A stretch of DNA of 64,000 bases from Bactericera cockerelli (taxonomy: Eukaryota > Arthropoda > Insecta > Hemiptera > Triozidae), in contig CM044957.1 of NCBI GenBank assembly GCA_024516035.1, positions 45,049,547-45,113,546 on the forward strand. The letters are read 5' to 3'. A model generated the notes under the pieces. The model saw only the letters and a program-made list of their open reading frames with translations. It was not told where the DNA came from and made no database searches. The position numbers were made by a program, and so were the translations under genes. How positions within the stretch are numbered: position 1 is the stretch's first letter; the number at the start of each line of letters is the position of its first letter. Positions 45,201 to 54,861 of the stretch are shown here, piece by piece.

Positions 45201-48200
45201 AGGTTTGACCGGTAACAATGATGAATGTAACTGTGTAGGTTGTAACTTTGGATGTACGTGTTTCGGGAGGAGATTTTACAAAGTGATTAAGTCAGTAGGA
45301 GAATTTGATATAGGTACGCGGTAAAAGAAAGAGAGGGAGACCAAAGATGAGATGGAGAGACAAAAGTTGAAGAGGACCCAATCGCGCCACCAAAACCTTT
45401 TTTAAAGGGCGACCTTTTTGAAAAAGGTTTTGGTGTATAGAAGTTTGCAAAACTCTGCTTTTTTTACGAGGGAAAAAAAAATCCAAGGAAACAATGAACC
45501 CGATACGGAAATAGCAGACAAAACCGAGCCCAAGAACAAGGACCACGGAGTATAAACACATAGATAGTGATATGTATCTACACCCCCAAGTCCCAGCTAT
45601 CGAAAAAGGCCCTACCAACTATGTGATCCGGAGAATGGGATTTGGTGAACCCACTATAAACAAGCCCGCTTTAAAAAACGCTGCTGTAACCAGTGAACTA
45701 CTACAATCTGGTTATCATGATTTTAATCATTAAATTACCCGAAGCATTTGCGATCCCTAATCAACAAGCTGTAACCGTAGCTGAGTGTCCAATTCACACT
45801 GGGTTAGTAGATTTGGCGTTCCCCCTTGAACTCAGATCATTGGAGAGCAACTTTATAGAGGAGTAACTTTTTAAAGGAGCAACTTTGATTGATAAGGGCG
45901 AAATTAATAGATAAAATTGAGTTCTTAAAGTCATGACTAAATACTGGTTTTTTCCCCATCCAAGACAATACGCAAATCGAGACTAAGCGCTACGGAGGTA
46001 TTTTACAAAAACTTAAATTAATTTCGCCCCAAGTGTTACAAGTAGTAGAATTCTTGGGTTCGAGAAGACTCCAACCACTCCTCTTCATCATCCACAATTT
46101 GAAGGGATGGTGGAATGCTTCAGTAGAACATTACTTGAACATGTTAGGAAAGTGGTTGATGAACATCAACGAGAATGGGACAAGCATATTTTTTTTTAAA
46201 GATACCTAACATAGAACATAAATTTATCTATTTACAACAATTTTTACCAACAATAAAAACAAAATAATTATAGCATAATTTAAAAAAAAAAAATCTAAAA
46301 ATAAATATATTATACATAGGTGTACATTTTAAAAAAAAATTAAATAAATAGTAATAAATAATTTATTGTTTGTTATATTCTTAAGTATTAGTAAAGGATG
46401 TCCCAATGTGTCATGTGTTGGGGATCCTATTCCACTTTTCTGTAAATACCCGATCACTGACACTGAATCCAAAAAGGTAATAGAAGAAATTTCACAGTTA
46501 ATCATGTATAACTTTAGACAAACAAAAACCTCACAAAAACACATTCCTAACACGATAAAAAAAAACCCCTTTTACGCCCAGAAGCAATGTTCTGGGCTCC
46601 TTCCGTGTCTGTGGTAGTTTGTGTTTTAATTATGCACTAAAAACTGGTTATAAAATAGAATAGACCTTGTTTATTTAGACTGAAAAGTCCCTTTACTCCA
46701 GCAGTCAAACATGTCATGACGTCACGTGTGTATATTTATAGGTAAAAGATAAGAAAAGTTTGTAGTGAAAATATTACTTGAAATTTGGGGGTTTTTTTTC
46801 TCTTGAAGCACCCTAACTAGGTCTTAGGTCTTTCTTATACCAGGTCTTTCTTATACCTGTCGTTCGTGCTGAAAATTTGTGTTTGAAAAAGTCTATGCTG
46901 GTCACAGTAGATCTAATTAGGTCGCAGTGTTAATTGTAAGGGTTTCACTGAAAACCCTGCAACCAGGTCAGATAATAATATACCTGTCGTTCGTGCTGAA
47001 AATTTGTGTTTGAAAAAGTCTATGCTGGTCACAATAGATCTAATTAGGTCGCAGTGTTAATTGTAAGGGTTTCACTGAAAACCCTGCAACCAGGTCAGAT
47101 AATAATATACCTGTCGTTCGTGCTGAAAATTTGTGTTTGAAAAAGTCTATGCTGGTCACAATAGATCTAATTAGGTCGCAGTGTTAATTGTAAGGGTTTC
47201 ACTGAAAACCCTGCAACCAGGTCAGATAATAATATACCTGTCGTTCGTGCTGAAAATTTGGGTTTGAAAAAGTCTATGCTTTGGAAACGTTCGCTGAGAG
47301 CCCTTTCCCTCTCTTTGTCCCCCGCTAGAGTCTCTCTGTTCAAGCGTAGAAAGTAGTGGTAGAGCGAGGCGCTCCCGGCAACGCAGAAATAAGACGCGCG
47401 CCCGTAGTGCTAGCCAGACAGATGGGCGCCAGGGGGAGGCAGCGGGCCCCAGAGGCCAGGGGGAGGCGGCGGCCCCCAGAGCCAACGGTGAGTGGAGACC
47501 TCGGCCTCTCAGTCCAGCGGCGTCCTATATCACAGTCATTCTACTTACAAGTTTCTATCATATCATCATAGGGTGGCATCATCGTGAACGATGGTAGCTA
47601 GACAGTGGAAGAATGACTCAGCACTTCTACCACTGTCTTTACAAGGAGGCTAATAATTGACAAGGGCCCCCAGAATCAAGCCAATGCTGGTCTACTTCCT
47701 GTTTATAGTCCCCCAGCCAGACTATGCATTTTATCATATGCATCAATTGCATCATGTACAATGAATGAGCTTTGTTCGTAAATAAATGAACCGGTACATC
47801 CGGTATTATTATTTAAATCTCGCTAGAGGACTATAAACAGAGAAAGGACTAGCCAACCCTAGCAAGTCAATTTAGCTTGCAGTTACCCCAAGGGTTTAAT
47901 GGCTTATAAAGAAAAAGCCGTTCTCACGATGGTTGATCGCACACAGAAATAAGTGGTTCAGATCGAGCCAACTTTGTAACTTAAGTTGGATAGAGACCAA
48001 GCTGGCTTCAACAACTACAAAAACAAGAGTTACTTTTCAAGTTAGAAATTCAGACACATGAAAATGAAATTTAGCATAAACTAAGAGGTATTTTTTTAAT
48101 CTTACCTAGGCTAAGTATTGAGCTCATGAAATTGTAGTGAAACACATTGCGTTTGAACTTTAATTAAAAAAAGAAGAAGGTAGAATTGAAGAAATAACTT

Positions 48201-51200
48201 TAGGATGAAGCCAGAAGTAAAATTGGAAGCTTACTCAAGTTCATTTGTCTGGATTTCTAAATTGTAAATTGGCTTGTACTGTGTAGAATGATTGTGATTT
48301 AGGGCTCAAAAGGTTCTCTCACGCTCAGAATCCCCAAATCTCCCTTTCAAGCCTCGAATTTCGATCAAATAACCCAATCAGAAGTGTTGTTCACCCAAGT
48401 TGTACTAAATAAGCCAATCAAATTGCAGTTGAAAGGCAGATCTGGGGATTGCGAGAGTGAGAAACCTATCTGGAAAGAGGCTCTCGCCCCATGACATGCT
48501 ACTAACTCCGCCAACACAGTGAGGGCACCCTATCCCCGGCGCTCGTTTTCTGGTTTCATTGAAAACTAACCTGTTTTTTGTAATTTATTTGCATTAATAA
48601 TTGTACATGTACATAATAGGTATAAAAGGTAACATATGCTACTCCCCCACACTAACGGGATACAGTCCTCTTGTTTTGTGGGGGTAGTTTCATTTCTTGA
48701 AATAGTTTTTTTTTTTCTAATTTTGTGTGACATGAATTTTTAAAGAACATTTTTAACTTGGTTTTTTTGTGAGACTTAAAAATAAATTAATTAGAGGGCG
48801 TTTCTTAAAGCACGTGCTGTTTTTCCTATGTAGGATGGTGATAGATCATGTTTTATTGCTTGCATCAAATTTTATTTTATTTTGGGCGAAGGGAGGTGTC
48901 GAGAGTTGGATGGATGTATGTACAATTGTACATACTCGTACTATATTATTTTGCGGATTGCATACTTTTTCCAGGGGTTTCTTGAAATATTGGGGGGGGG
49001 GGGGGGTTGATTTTTCTTCTCAAATCACCTTATACTGACTGGTCTTGTGGATGAAAATTTCTGATTTATGCATAATAATGCCAGACTCCACATCGTCTCG
49101 CTAGGGAAAGTAAAACACTTATTGTAACATTTGTAACCGCCATGTTAGGCCAAAAGACAATAGCACACATTACTAACACTATTAAAAGAACTAGCGTTGG
49201 GAAAGGCATCCAGCCGTAAAATGTGGAACTAGGAATTCCAGTACCAACAAACTTGCCGGCCTCTGACCTTGTAATCTGGAGGTCGGTGGTTCAAGTCCCA
49301 AGTTCAGCAAAGATTTAGTAAAGCAAGTTTGAGTAGTTGTGACATCACGAAAGTGATCAACACAAATATAATAACTAAAAAAAAAAAAACAGTACCAACA
49401 AACTTCAAGCATAAGGAAGATGTTGAACTATGCTGACCCCCAGTAGGTTTGGAAAAAGATCCAATGAAAGAAGAAGATTACTTAGTCCTCGCACATCACG
49501 TGAGGTCAAAGTATAATAACACTCTTTAGTGGAAGGTAACCACCGGGCGAGGTTAATGCTCAAAGCATTTTCTACCACCTAACCCTCAGAGTCTTATTAT
49601 TATGTGGTCACAAACTCAAATTCATGTGGATAACTTCCTGCACTGGGTGGGATTCGAACCAACGGATCCCTACGCTACCTGTATTACCGGACCGAACTCG
49701 TTTTCAATCCAATTCAACATGGTTGAGACATTGAAAAGACGGACTCTGAAACACTCAGAGGAAAGGGAAAACATCTCTCGATAATGTTCAATGCAGGCTG
49801 TCATGGAAACATAGGGTACTATTTGCCAACTTTTGTTTGTAAAATATGAACAACAAAAATGAACAAATTCTCCGAAATTTTCTGAGATTTTGAACTCCAA
49901 TGTTTTTCCTTTTTTTTTTTTTTTTTTTTTTAAAAAAAAAGGTTTTTTTTATCGAGTTATTTCAAAACTAATCCAACTTCTTAAAATCGATAAATTTGCC
50001 TTTTTCTATTGATACCTCACACGCATCAAACTTGTCTAGGGGGGGATTTTTTTTTTTTTTTGGCATTGGTTATTCTCCTTATCATGGGAATTTGCCATAC
50101 AGCCAATTGGGCGGGGGGGGGGGGGGGGGGGGTATAGACATCTCTTTTGCCACGAATGTCATGCCATGGAGTGTATACTTACATATGTTAACTAGTCCCG
50201 GTGTGGCGCTTTGATCAATGCATGGACGTTTACGAATTCGTATTATTTCAAATATTATACAATATTTTCTTCCGCATGCTCCTTGGGAATTGCATTACTA
50301 AAACTTACACTGACTGCTCTGAAATAACAAATAGAAGGCTCTTCAGGAAAGTAGCTATTAAAAATCATCACTATATCACCAATAATTTAACACCGGGGAT
50401 ATTTTAACATATCTGTTTAAGCTATAGAAACCCTTTAAAGAACTTGAAACATTCTTTGCTGATTTGTAAGTTTCCAGCGAAGGGAATTTAAAATTGCGTG
50501 TTGATATGACTTGAGCAGTTTGAAGCTCAACGTTATGTTTTTGTAGTCAGCTTGGTTACAGCTGAGGTCAACAGTTTATAACCTTATCTAGTATCGTATG
50601 TGTCAACAGACACTATTGCTGGCATATTCTAGAATCTAGACTAGGTTATGTCACGGTACGCTAAGTATCAATTGGTCATGTAGTTCTCGAGTTACACACA
50701 AAAACGAATCATTTTACAAGACTAGACATGTTGCTCTTCCTGATTGCATGTCCCGGTAGCTCAGTGGTAAAGACGGCACTCTGTGAATCCAGAGGTCGTG
50801 GGTTCGAAACCAGCCGGGACATGTCAAGTTATCCTCCCATTTGGGATTTTTACCACATAATAATATGTCTTGGGCTTACTGCTGGAATAATGGGACTTTA
50901 ATAGTCCTTATCGGGCAGTATAAATAAGACGATATTATTATTATATCTTACTTTTCAAAAAAAAACGGGACTCTTTAGTTTTAGTTGGGCAGTATAAACC
51001 AGGCGATATTATTATTATTTGCGGATTCTGTTCTGGAATGAGGTACTGCTAGAATAATACTTGGGCTTACTGCTAAAATAATGGGACTTTAATAGTCCTA
51101 ATCGGGCAGTATAAATAAGACGATATTATTATTATTATTGCAGGGACGCCTGAGGCCTGGTCGTCTAGCAACAACTCGAGCAGTCACGCGGGCCACGAGT

Positions 51201-51406
51201 CCCGGGGGGGCTGGAGCTCCTCCTGGATGGACAACGGGTGGGGGGTGAACGAGGAGGAGGAGAGGAACGGGTCGTCCCGAGGGGGGGGTCGCTCCCAGCG
51301 CCTCCACGCCTCCAAGCCCGTGCGGAAACCCCCCGCCCCGCTCACCCACGACAAGAAAGACACTTCCACACCGACGGTGACGCTTGTGAACGGATCCAAC
51401 GCTTAG
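33276..51406 (+). CDS. Fmr1: FMR1 family RNA-binding translational regulator
   Basis: Complete 657-aa gene in ten coding exons: 33276-33326, 37080-37132, 38919-39233, 39957-40193, 41242-41389, 42342-42623, 43781-44024, 44567-44788, 47329-47487, 51144-51406. All are GT-AG and phases agree. FMR1 proteins bind mRNA and ribosomes and repress translation, notably in neurons. Seen in order: two Agenet/Tudor domains (about 1-130, start [17 protein letters not shown]), KH0, KH1 with GAHG at 236-239, KH2 with GKNG at 299-302 and a short variable loop ([12 protein letters not shown]), a leucine-rich export signal from 363 ([19 protein letters not shown]), then RGG/GR-rich segments in exons 7-9 and a C-terminal NGSNA end. 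The exons for the RGG part are very GC-rich against an AT-rich background. Exon 9 resembles the Arg-rich part of vertebrate FXR proteins. A weak AATAAA at 52902 is the only candidate poly(A) signal I noted. Confidence 0.96.
34083..34230 (+). repeat. SINE-D copy in Fmr1 intron 1
   Basis: CCTCAGTAGCTTGATCAATA, AGGTGGCAGACTTGTAATCT, then the GTGATTGACATAAATATGAT end. Confidence 0.7.
35214..35370 (-). repeat. SINE-E copy in Fmr1 intron 1
   Basis: Minus strand: TAATACTCTACTGGAAGGTT, TTCTACCACCTAACCCTCAG and CACTGGGTGGGATTTGAACC (B box on the minus strand), with the tRNA-like head cut short. Confidence 0.65.
35910..36170. repeat. GT-rich microsatellite tract
   Basis: Degenerate GTGTGTG and TGTATGTG repeats over about 250 bp of Fmr1 intron 1. 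They open a threonine/histidine-rich minus-strand frame that is an artefact of composition. Confidence 0.7.
36120..36430 (+). repeat. 104-bp tandem repeat, about 3 copies
   Basis: GAGTGGG recurs at 36130, 36234 and 36338, each followed by ATGTGAAATTGGTTGCTGTG, TCAGTTTCAACCACTCCTCC and AGCATTTATAC. It lies in Fmr1 intron 1. Confidence 0.85.
37214..37915. mobile_element. Non-autonomous element with hairpin head in Fmr1 intron 2
   Basis: Head hairpin ACTTCCGA...TCGGAAGT with inner TTTCTAATATTAGAAA, followed by ATTGTG. Tail is GAGGAAGTATTGTGTCCATG. The head and next 150 bp recur inverted at 63245-63433 and the tail at 1500-1665. The interior holds a perfect 28-bp-stem hairpin at 37575-37633. No target duplication or class could be fixed. 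Confidence 0.6.
40233..40530 (+). repeat. SINE-A copy in Fmr1 intron 4
   Basis: Head GAATAGCTCAGTGGTTAAGC, GGGTTCGAACCCCCGCGCCC; full body; A-rich end at about 40525. It starts 40 bp after the exon 4 donor. Confidence 0.87.
40681..40740 (+). pseudogene. Partial copy of Fmr1 exon 5 with its acceptor
   Basis: CTTTAATTTCAG/GTTCATGGATGAGTTTCATG and the next bases to GGGATTGGCA match the acceptor and first 45 bases of true exon 5 (41230-41286), with five or so differences. The copy stops before the KH1 GAHG loop and no donor follows, so it cannot make a useful exon. A SINE-C begins 15 bp later. Confidence 0.85.
40756..41200 (+). repeat. SINE-C interrupted by SINE-B
   Basis: SINE-C runs from CACCCTGGCAGAGTGAGTTA to TTCTGCGCTACCC (40995). 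A complete SINE-B (40994-41178; CCCGATAGCTCCGTGGTAAA, GGGTTCGAAACCCAGCCGGG, tail ATTATTATTATT) splits it, and SINE-C resumes as ACCCACTAAAATTGTGATT. The ACCC repeated at both sides suits a short target duplication. SINE-B is the younger one here. Confidence 0.8.
41395..41923 (-). mobile_element. Truncated mariner-type transposon
   Basis: Minus strand. The end TACGAGGTCTGTCCGGAAAG at 41903-41922 next to TA is a mariner-like terminal repeat. 41732-41440 encodes the N-terminal helix-turn-helix part of a mariner transposase ([47 protein letters not shown]). The catalytic DDD domain and the other terminal repeat are missing. The remnant begins within a few bases of the Fmr1 exon 5 donor (41390). 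Confidence 0.8.
41922..41960 (+). repeat. Repeat H 3' end
   Basis: ATTATGTTCTACCAATAAAG then TTTCTAAATAAA is a repeat H terminus. It directly precedes the partial exon 6 copy. Confidence 0.65.
41961..42060 (+). pseudogene. Partial copy of Fmr1 exon 6 with its acceptor
   Basis: ATATTCTTCCGCAG/AGCAATGACTCAGTGAGG and on to GTGGACAAGG copies the acceptor and first 84 bases of true exon 6 (42328-42426). It keeps an open frame of 28 codons in phase 0 at both sides but ends before the GKNG loop of KH2. It differs at several codons (two Glu changed to Lys, one Gly to Asp). A GGTTTTT follows where a donor would be needed. Most likely a pseudo-exon. Confidence 0.88.
42130..42320 (+). repeat. Repeat H copy between pseudo-exon and exon 6
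   Basis: GGGTTGGGTGGAAGAGATTG, CCGCCCTTTAGGTAGG, and the end CCTAATAAAGCTTTCTATAA followed by (ATA)n. Its tail lies about 25 bp from the true exon 6 acceptor. Confidence 0.75.
42975..43165 (+). repeat. Repeat-H-like copy before the exon 7 pseudo-exon
   Basis: CTTACCTAATAAAGCATTAT then ATAATAATAATAA at 43127-43160 is the same 3' end as at 42290. The body is diverged. Confidence 0.6.
43171..43246 (+). pseudogene. Partial copy of Fmr1 exon 7 with its acceptor
   Basis: GTATGTATTTTAGAAGCATG and TTCTAG/GACGTGGAAAAGCTACGC copy 43743-43816, the acceptor and start of exon 7. A C-to-T change makes TAG at the seventh codon, so inclusion would truncate the protein. An inverted repeat H piece follows (43255-43300). 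Confidence 0.88.
44789..44940 (+). repeat. G-rich repeat of the exon 8 donor
   Basis: The exon 8 donor GAG/GTGAGTGG (44789) is followed by GGGTGAGTGGGG-type units with exact GTGAGT at 44823, 44841, 44856 and 44899, separated by G-runs and ACAGG. The tract is nearly free of C and T and could form G-quadruplexes. Confidence 0.85.
45060..45400 (+). pseudogene. Retroelement scraps, including a LINE C-terminal remnant
   Basis: 45312-45380 reads [17 protein letters not shown], the usual basic end of non-LTR reverse-transcriptase proteins. 45070-45110 has a repeat-H-like GGGCGGTGCTAATGCCCACG / GGCATTCTCTTCC. Both lie in Fmr1 intron 8. Confidence 0.5.
46062..46194 (+). pseudogene. Ty3/gypsy-type integrase fragment
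   Basis: One frame reads [20 protein letters not shown] followed by [20 protein letters not shown] and KHI. This is the P-x-DG-x-VER-x-NRTL...VDEHQRDWD region of gypsy integrases with expected key residues partly changed. No other domain is near, so it is a short dead fragment in Fmr1 intron 8. Confidence 0.75.
46855..47282 (+). repeat. 127-bp tandem repeat next to Fmr1 exon 9
   Basis: ACCTGTCGTTCGTGCTGAAA starts at 46855, 46982, 47109 and 47236, giving three full units and a partial fourth that ends 46 bp before the exon 9 acceptor. Units are nearly identical (TCACAGTAGATC in the first, TCACAATAGATC in later ones). Confidence 0.95.
47560..47735 (+). repeat. Repeat G copy
   Basis: ATCATCATAGGGTGGCATCA, GAACGATGGTAGCTAGACAG, ACTGTCTTTACAAGGAGGCT, GACAAGGGCCCCCAGAATCA and TATAGTCCCCCAGCCAGACT. 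Other copies are at 53925, 57000 (minus) and 62635. Confidence 0.78.
47915..48015 (+). repeat. Diverged 5S-like repeat
   Basis: TTCTCACGATGGTTGATCGC, then GTGGTTCAGATCGAGCCAAC and GACCAAGCTGGCTTCAACAA. It matches 14345-14440 and is distantly like the 5S head of SINE-F. Confidence 0.45.
48314..48490. mobile_element. Foldback MITE, degenerate
   Basis: TCTCACGCTCAGAATCCCCA and AGATCTGGGGATTGCGAGAG form imperfect inverted arms of the same family as 9346-9547. It lies in Fmr1 intron 9. Confidence 0.55.
49253..49372 (+). repeat. SINE-D copy
   Basis: GGCCTCTGACCTTGTAATCT, GGTCGGTGGTTCAAGTCCCA (B box), GAGTTTGAGTAGTTGTGACA and ACACAAATATAATAACT. It lies in Fmr1 intron 9. Confidence 0.7.
49508..49700 (-). 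repeat. SINE-E copy
   Basis: Minus strand, best SINE-E copy: AACACTCTTTAGTGGAAGGT, GGTTAATGCTCAAAGCATTT, CACTGGGTGGGATTCGAACC (B box) and GGATCCCTACGCTACCTG. Confidence 0.75.
50752..51053 (+). repeat. SINE-B copy plus shared flank
   Basis: Complete SINE-B (50752-50943: CCCGGTAGCTCAGTGGTAAA, GGGTTCGAAACCAGCCGGGA, ATTATTATTAT tail), then about 110 bp with CGGGACTCTTTAG and TTGCGGATTCTGTTCTGGAA. The whole block is repeated at 55497-55808. Confidence 0.82.
51054..51143 (+). repeat. SINE-B tail supplying the exon 10 acceptor of Fmr1
   Basis: CTTGGGCTTACTGCTAAAAT, GGGACTTTAATAGTCCTAAT, CGGGCAGTATAAATAAGACG, ATATTATTATTATTATTGCA/G are the 3' part of SINE-B running straight into the exon 10 acceptor. 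The (ATT)n tail takes the place of the polypyrimidine tract. Confidence 0.85.
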
Positions 51407-53031
51407 GGCGCGCCCCCGAGAGGGTTTGTCTCGTGTGAGGCTGGGTGGCCAGATACAAAAGCAAGACGTGGTGACCACCGTGTCCAGCTCTCCATGCTTT
51501 CGAAAATTTTAGGAACAATAGCTTTTACTCTTAAAAGTACCAAAATTTAGTGGAACGTAAAAGCTACGGACCTTGATTATTTTCTGAACTATGGATATTT
51601 AATAGGAGCTAAGAGTTGGGATTTCGCGCACAGTTCGCCTGTTGTCATACAATAGAATGAACTGTTTCTTGTGTACCATTCTTGCTAGTAAATTCTTGAA
51701 TAACATGAGACATTTGTTCCTCTTTGGCTATTGCTTACATCCCAGTAAGATGGACCCACGTTTGGACAAACATGTAATATTTTCTGAATGTTATTCTTAT
51801 CTTATCTTATCTGTTCGTTTTTTTCTAAGCATAATGTACATATTCATTATTAGATCTTTATAACTCAAGTAATGTTTTAATCAAGTTAACTATCTTCAGG
51901 GATGAATCACATTCAGAACCACATTGTAAATGTTTCAGACCTTTTTCCATGATCGCTCTTTGTTGGCCTCTTAGTGGCTGCCAAACATAGCTTGACTTCC
52001 ACCAGCCCTCTCAGCTTCAGTACTATATCTTCTAAGTCTACAGGGCAGAGCACACTAACTGTCTTTTTTTGAAACGTCCAATGTAGAATAGAATATACCT
52101 TGTTTAACACTGCCGAGGTAAGACTGAGAAGTCCCTTTACTCCAGCAGTCTTATGTATTTCATATTCTGTAGAGCCCAGAAAGATAAAAGAAGACTAAAA
52201 TTTTGAGAGAGACAAGACTTAAATAGGTTATGCTTTTTAAATTTCATTTATCTGCAGTTTTTACGTGAGGAACTGTTGTCATATTTTTGTAAGTCAGTGG
52301 TTTAGGAATGTTTAGCAGGCGTTTTGTGTAAGAATTGGTTTTGCGCCTCTAAGTCGTGTACTTTAATTTAATTTTGCCTGCAGAGAATATGTTCAACATA
52401 AAAAAGTTCCATTATTAGTTTGACCAAATTAAAATCGAAAGGAAGGAGCTTTTCCAACACGAAATGAGCCTTTACTGAATGGAGATCTATGCTGGTCAGC
52501 AAATTCTCCAGATTTGGCCGCCTGCAAAAATGGATCTATTAGAAAAATCTCTTGCCAACAAAATTGCAATCAGCTTCAAACCTAAAATTAGTATTCGCAC
52601 GTAAATTACCAGGATTTCTGATGAAATGCTTCGTATAATTCAGGTTTTTTTTTTGTTGAGAAAACGGCTCCTAGAATGTTTTGGTCACAGAGATTGACGC
52701 TTACAAAATTTTGTACCCAAAACAATGGAGAAACAATATTCCATCTCCCTGGTACATATTGTAAAAAAAAAAAATGTTTTTGGCTACAAGACTGATCAGT
52801 CATTTTTGAACTAAGACAGTTAGCGTGCTCCGCCCTCTATTTGAGTTCTTTTGAAGACCTCTTTCTTACGTCAGTGAAAATGATCTTTCTCTTTTTTCAA
52901 AAATAAAAATTGTATTTGCCGAAAACAGCAAGTATAAAATTATACAGACTGGATGATCTAAACGTGTCCTTCATTCTGATTCTTTAGTACATTTTTGTTT
53001 GTATGTATAATCTTCACTTAATCTCTATATA
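51407..53031. other. Fmr1 3'UTR and downstream sequence
   Basis: No further gene seen. It probably holds the 3'UTR. The only AATAAA found is at 52902-52907, in an A-rich context, so the transcript end is not settled. Confidence 0.4.
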
Positions 53032-53403
53032 GAAAACTCAAATCTGTGCGTGTCTGGCTGACTATGTCCTCTTAGGGGTTGTCTGTTCACAATAACATAT
53101 CCCAAACGGTAACAGATATTGAAATTTTCATGAGAGTTGACCCCCCTAGCCTACCGTCAAACTAACTTGAAAATTATCAAAATTTAAATATCGGGTTTTA
53201 ATAAAAGAAATAGTTTAGTACCAAGATAACTTGGCCGCAAACAAGATATCACTCATTGGCAAAACCATTTTAGATAAGAGTTCTGGAACTTGGCTCTTTT
53301 TTTGACGGTAGTTTTTTCGTGGAATATCTATTATCATTATCAAGGAGGACACCAGCCCCAGGAAAAAAACCTTAATGGCAACAAAGTGCCGGGTTTTAGC
53401 TAG
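53032..53403 (+). mobile_element. Short Helitron-like element
   Basis: Begins TCTCTATATAGAAAACTCAA right after an A. It ends GGCA-ACAAAG-TGCC hairpin, GGGTTTTAG, CTAG, followed by T. TC start, CTRR end, a hairpin a few bases inside and an A/T insertion site all fit a non-autonomous Helitron of 372 bp. It lies between Fmr1 and the ZP gene. Confidence 0.6.
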
Positions 53404-53924
53404 TCTGAAATATGAGACAAATCAATGAGAGAGATTGAAAGAAAGAAATAGACAAACAGAGTGAAAATAGAAAAGGGGAAGGGAGATAAAAAGAAAAGGA
53501 AGATGGAGATAATAAACCTACTGACAGCCATAACTTCTGTATATGAGAGAAAAAAGATCGATTCTTAAATAATGAATAACCATGAATTCCATAAATTTCA
53601 ATGGATATGATTTAAGAGTCAATATTTTGTTCATTATCTTAAATAATTAATAGCCATGAATTCCATAGATTTCATTGGATATGATATTTTGTTCATTATC
53701 ATAGATGTGAGTCTTATGTTACCATAATTAACGCGAACTTGAACTCTGGAATACAATCCACTAGAATCTGGAAATGATATTATTGGTCCCAAAGCAATTT
53801 TGGTATTTTCGTTTCATGGGTTCAATTTCAATTGTTTCTACGATATGCTTTTTTAGGCCATGTTTCAAAGTGAAATTCGCGAGTTTACTGTGGATTAGCT
53901 AGGAAATGAGAAAAAATTGTCGAA
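53404..53924. other. No gene seen
   Basis: Contains a GAAAGAAAGAAATAGACAAA purine stretch and a short duplicated block (ATAGCCATGAATTCCATAGA-type, 53575 and 53650). Nothing else. Confidence 0.4.
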
Positions 53925-54092
53925 CATCATCATCATCATAGGGTGGCGTCATCGTGAACGATGGTAGCCAGACAGTGGAGGAATGACTCAGCACTTCACC
54001 ACTGTCTTTACAAGGAGGCTAATAATTGACAAGGGCCCCCAGAACCAAGCCAATGCTGGTCTACTCCCTGTTTATAGTCCCCCAGCCAGACT
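53925..54092 (+). repeat. Repeat G copy
   Basis: CATCATCATAGGGTGGCGTC, GAACGATGGTAGCCAGACAG, CAAGGGCCCCCAGAACCAAG and AGTCCCCCAGCCAGACT, nearly intact. Confidence 0.8.
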
Positions 54093-54244
54093 TGTCGAAC
54101 ATACAAATTGCAAAGTATATGGCAATGAAATAAACTATGTGCGTATGTTTTACTTCCAACCAAACACACTGAAAGAATTTATTGAAGATACACGTGATAA
54201 ATACGAATATTCAAGAAAGAAAAATATATTTAAATGATACTGCA

Positions 54245-54720
54245 ACTTGTAAGAATTTTCTGAAATATATTTAGAGGACACTTCTAGTTGACAGAGTTTT
54301 CTGAAATATATTTATAGGACACTTCTAGTTGACAGAGTTGTCTGATATATATTTATAGGACACTTCTAGTTGACAGAGTTGTCTGAAATATATTTATAGG
54401 ACACTTCAAGTTGATAGAGTTGTCTGAAATATATTTATAGGACACTTCAAGTTGAAAGAGTTTTTTGAAATACATTTTAGGACACTTAATATTGAAAGAG
54501 TTTTCTGAAATACATTTTAGGACACTTAATATTGAAAGAGTTTTCTGAAATAAATTTTAGGACACTTCAAGGTGAAAGAGTTTTCTGAAATATATTTATA
54601 AGAACGTCAACTTATAAATGAGTTTTCTGAAATAGATTTTAGAAAATTATTGGATACTTGAAAGAATTTTCTGAAATTTATTCAGTTGTCACGTCCTCAA
54701 CTTGAAAGAATTTTCTGACT
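54245..54720 (+). repeat. 41-bp tandem repeat, about 11 copies
   Basis: GAGTT(T/G)TCTGAAATATATTT then ATAGGACACTTC(T/A)AGTTGA repeats with period 41 (54301, 54342, 54383, 54424, 54465). Copies decay to the right. Confidence 0.88.
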
Positions 54721-54861
54721 CTCAAGAAGAAGATGAGTATCAAATGGTGGAGATTAAAAAACTTATGGAAGTCTTTCACAAAAAACCATAAAAGAAAATT
54801 GAGAGCTCGTTTCAACTTGGGTGTTTTTCCATTTTAGATTTTAATCCTGGCTTTGTTCCAG

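Noticed and set aside
44563..45218. Proline-rich minus-strand frames over Fmr1 exon 8
   Set aside because: Antisense of RGG codons and the G-rich intron; no splice or family support.
46855..47282. Tandem array considered as a CRISPR-like repeat
   Set aside because: Units are contiguous without spacers and the genome is eukaryotic; no CRISPR array exists here.
47329..47487. First thought to be an unrelated GC-rich open frame
   Set aside because: Its GT-AG borders, phase 1 at both ends and Arg-rich FXR-like content make it Fmr1 exon 9, so it was moved into that gene.
53983..54237. Plus-strand frame with INYVRMFYFQPNTLKEFIED
   Set aside because: Its first half is repeat G. The second half is unlike anything I recognise and has no splice borders, so it was not called as an exon.
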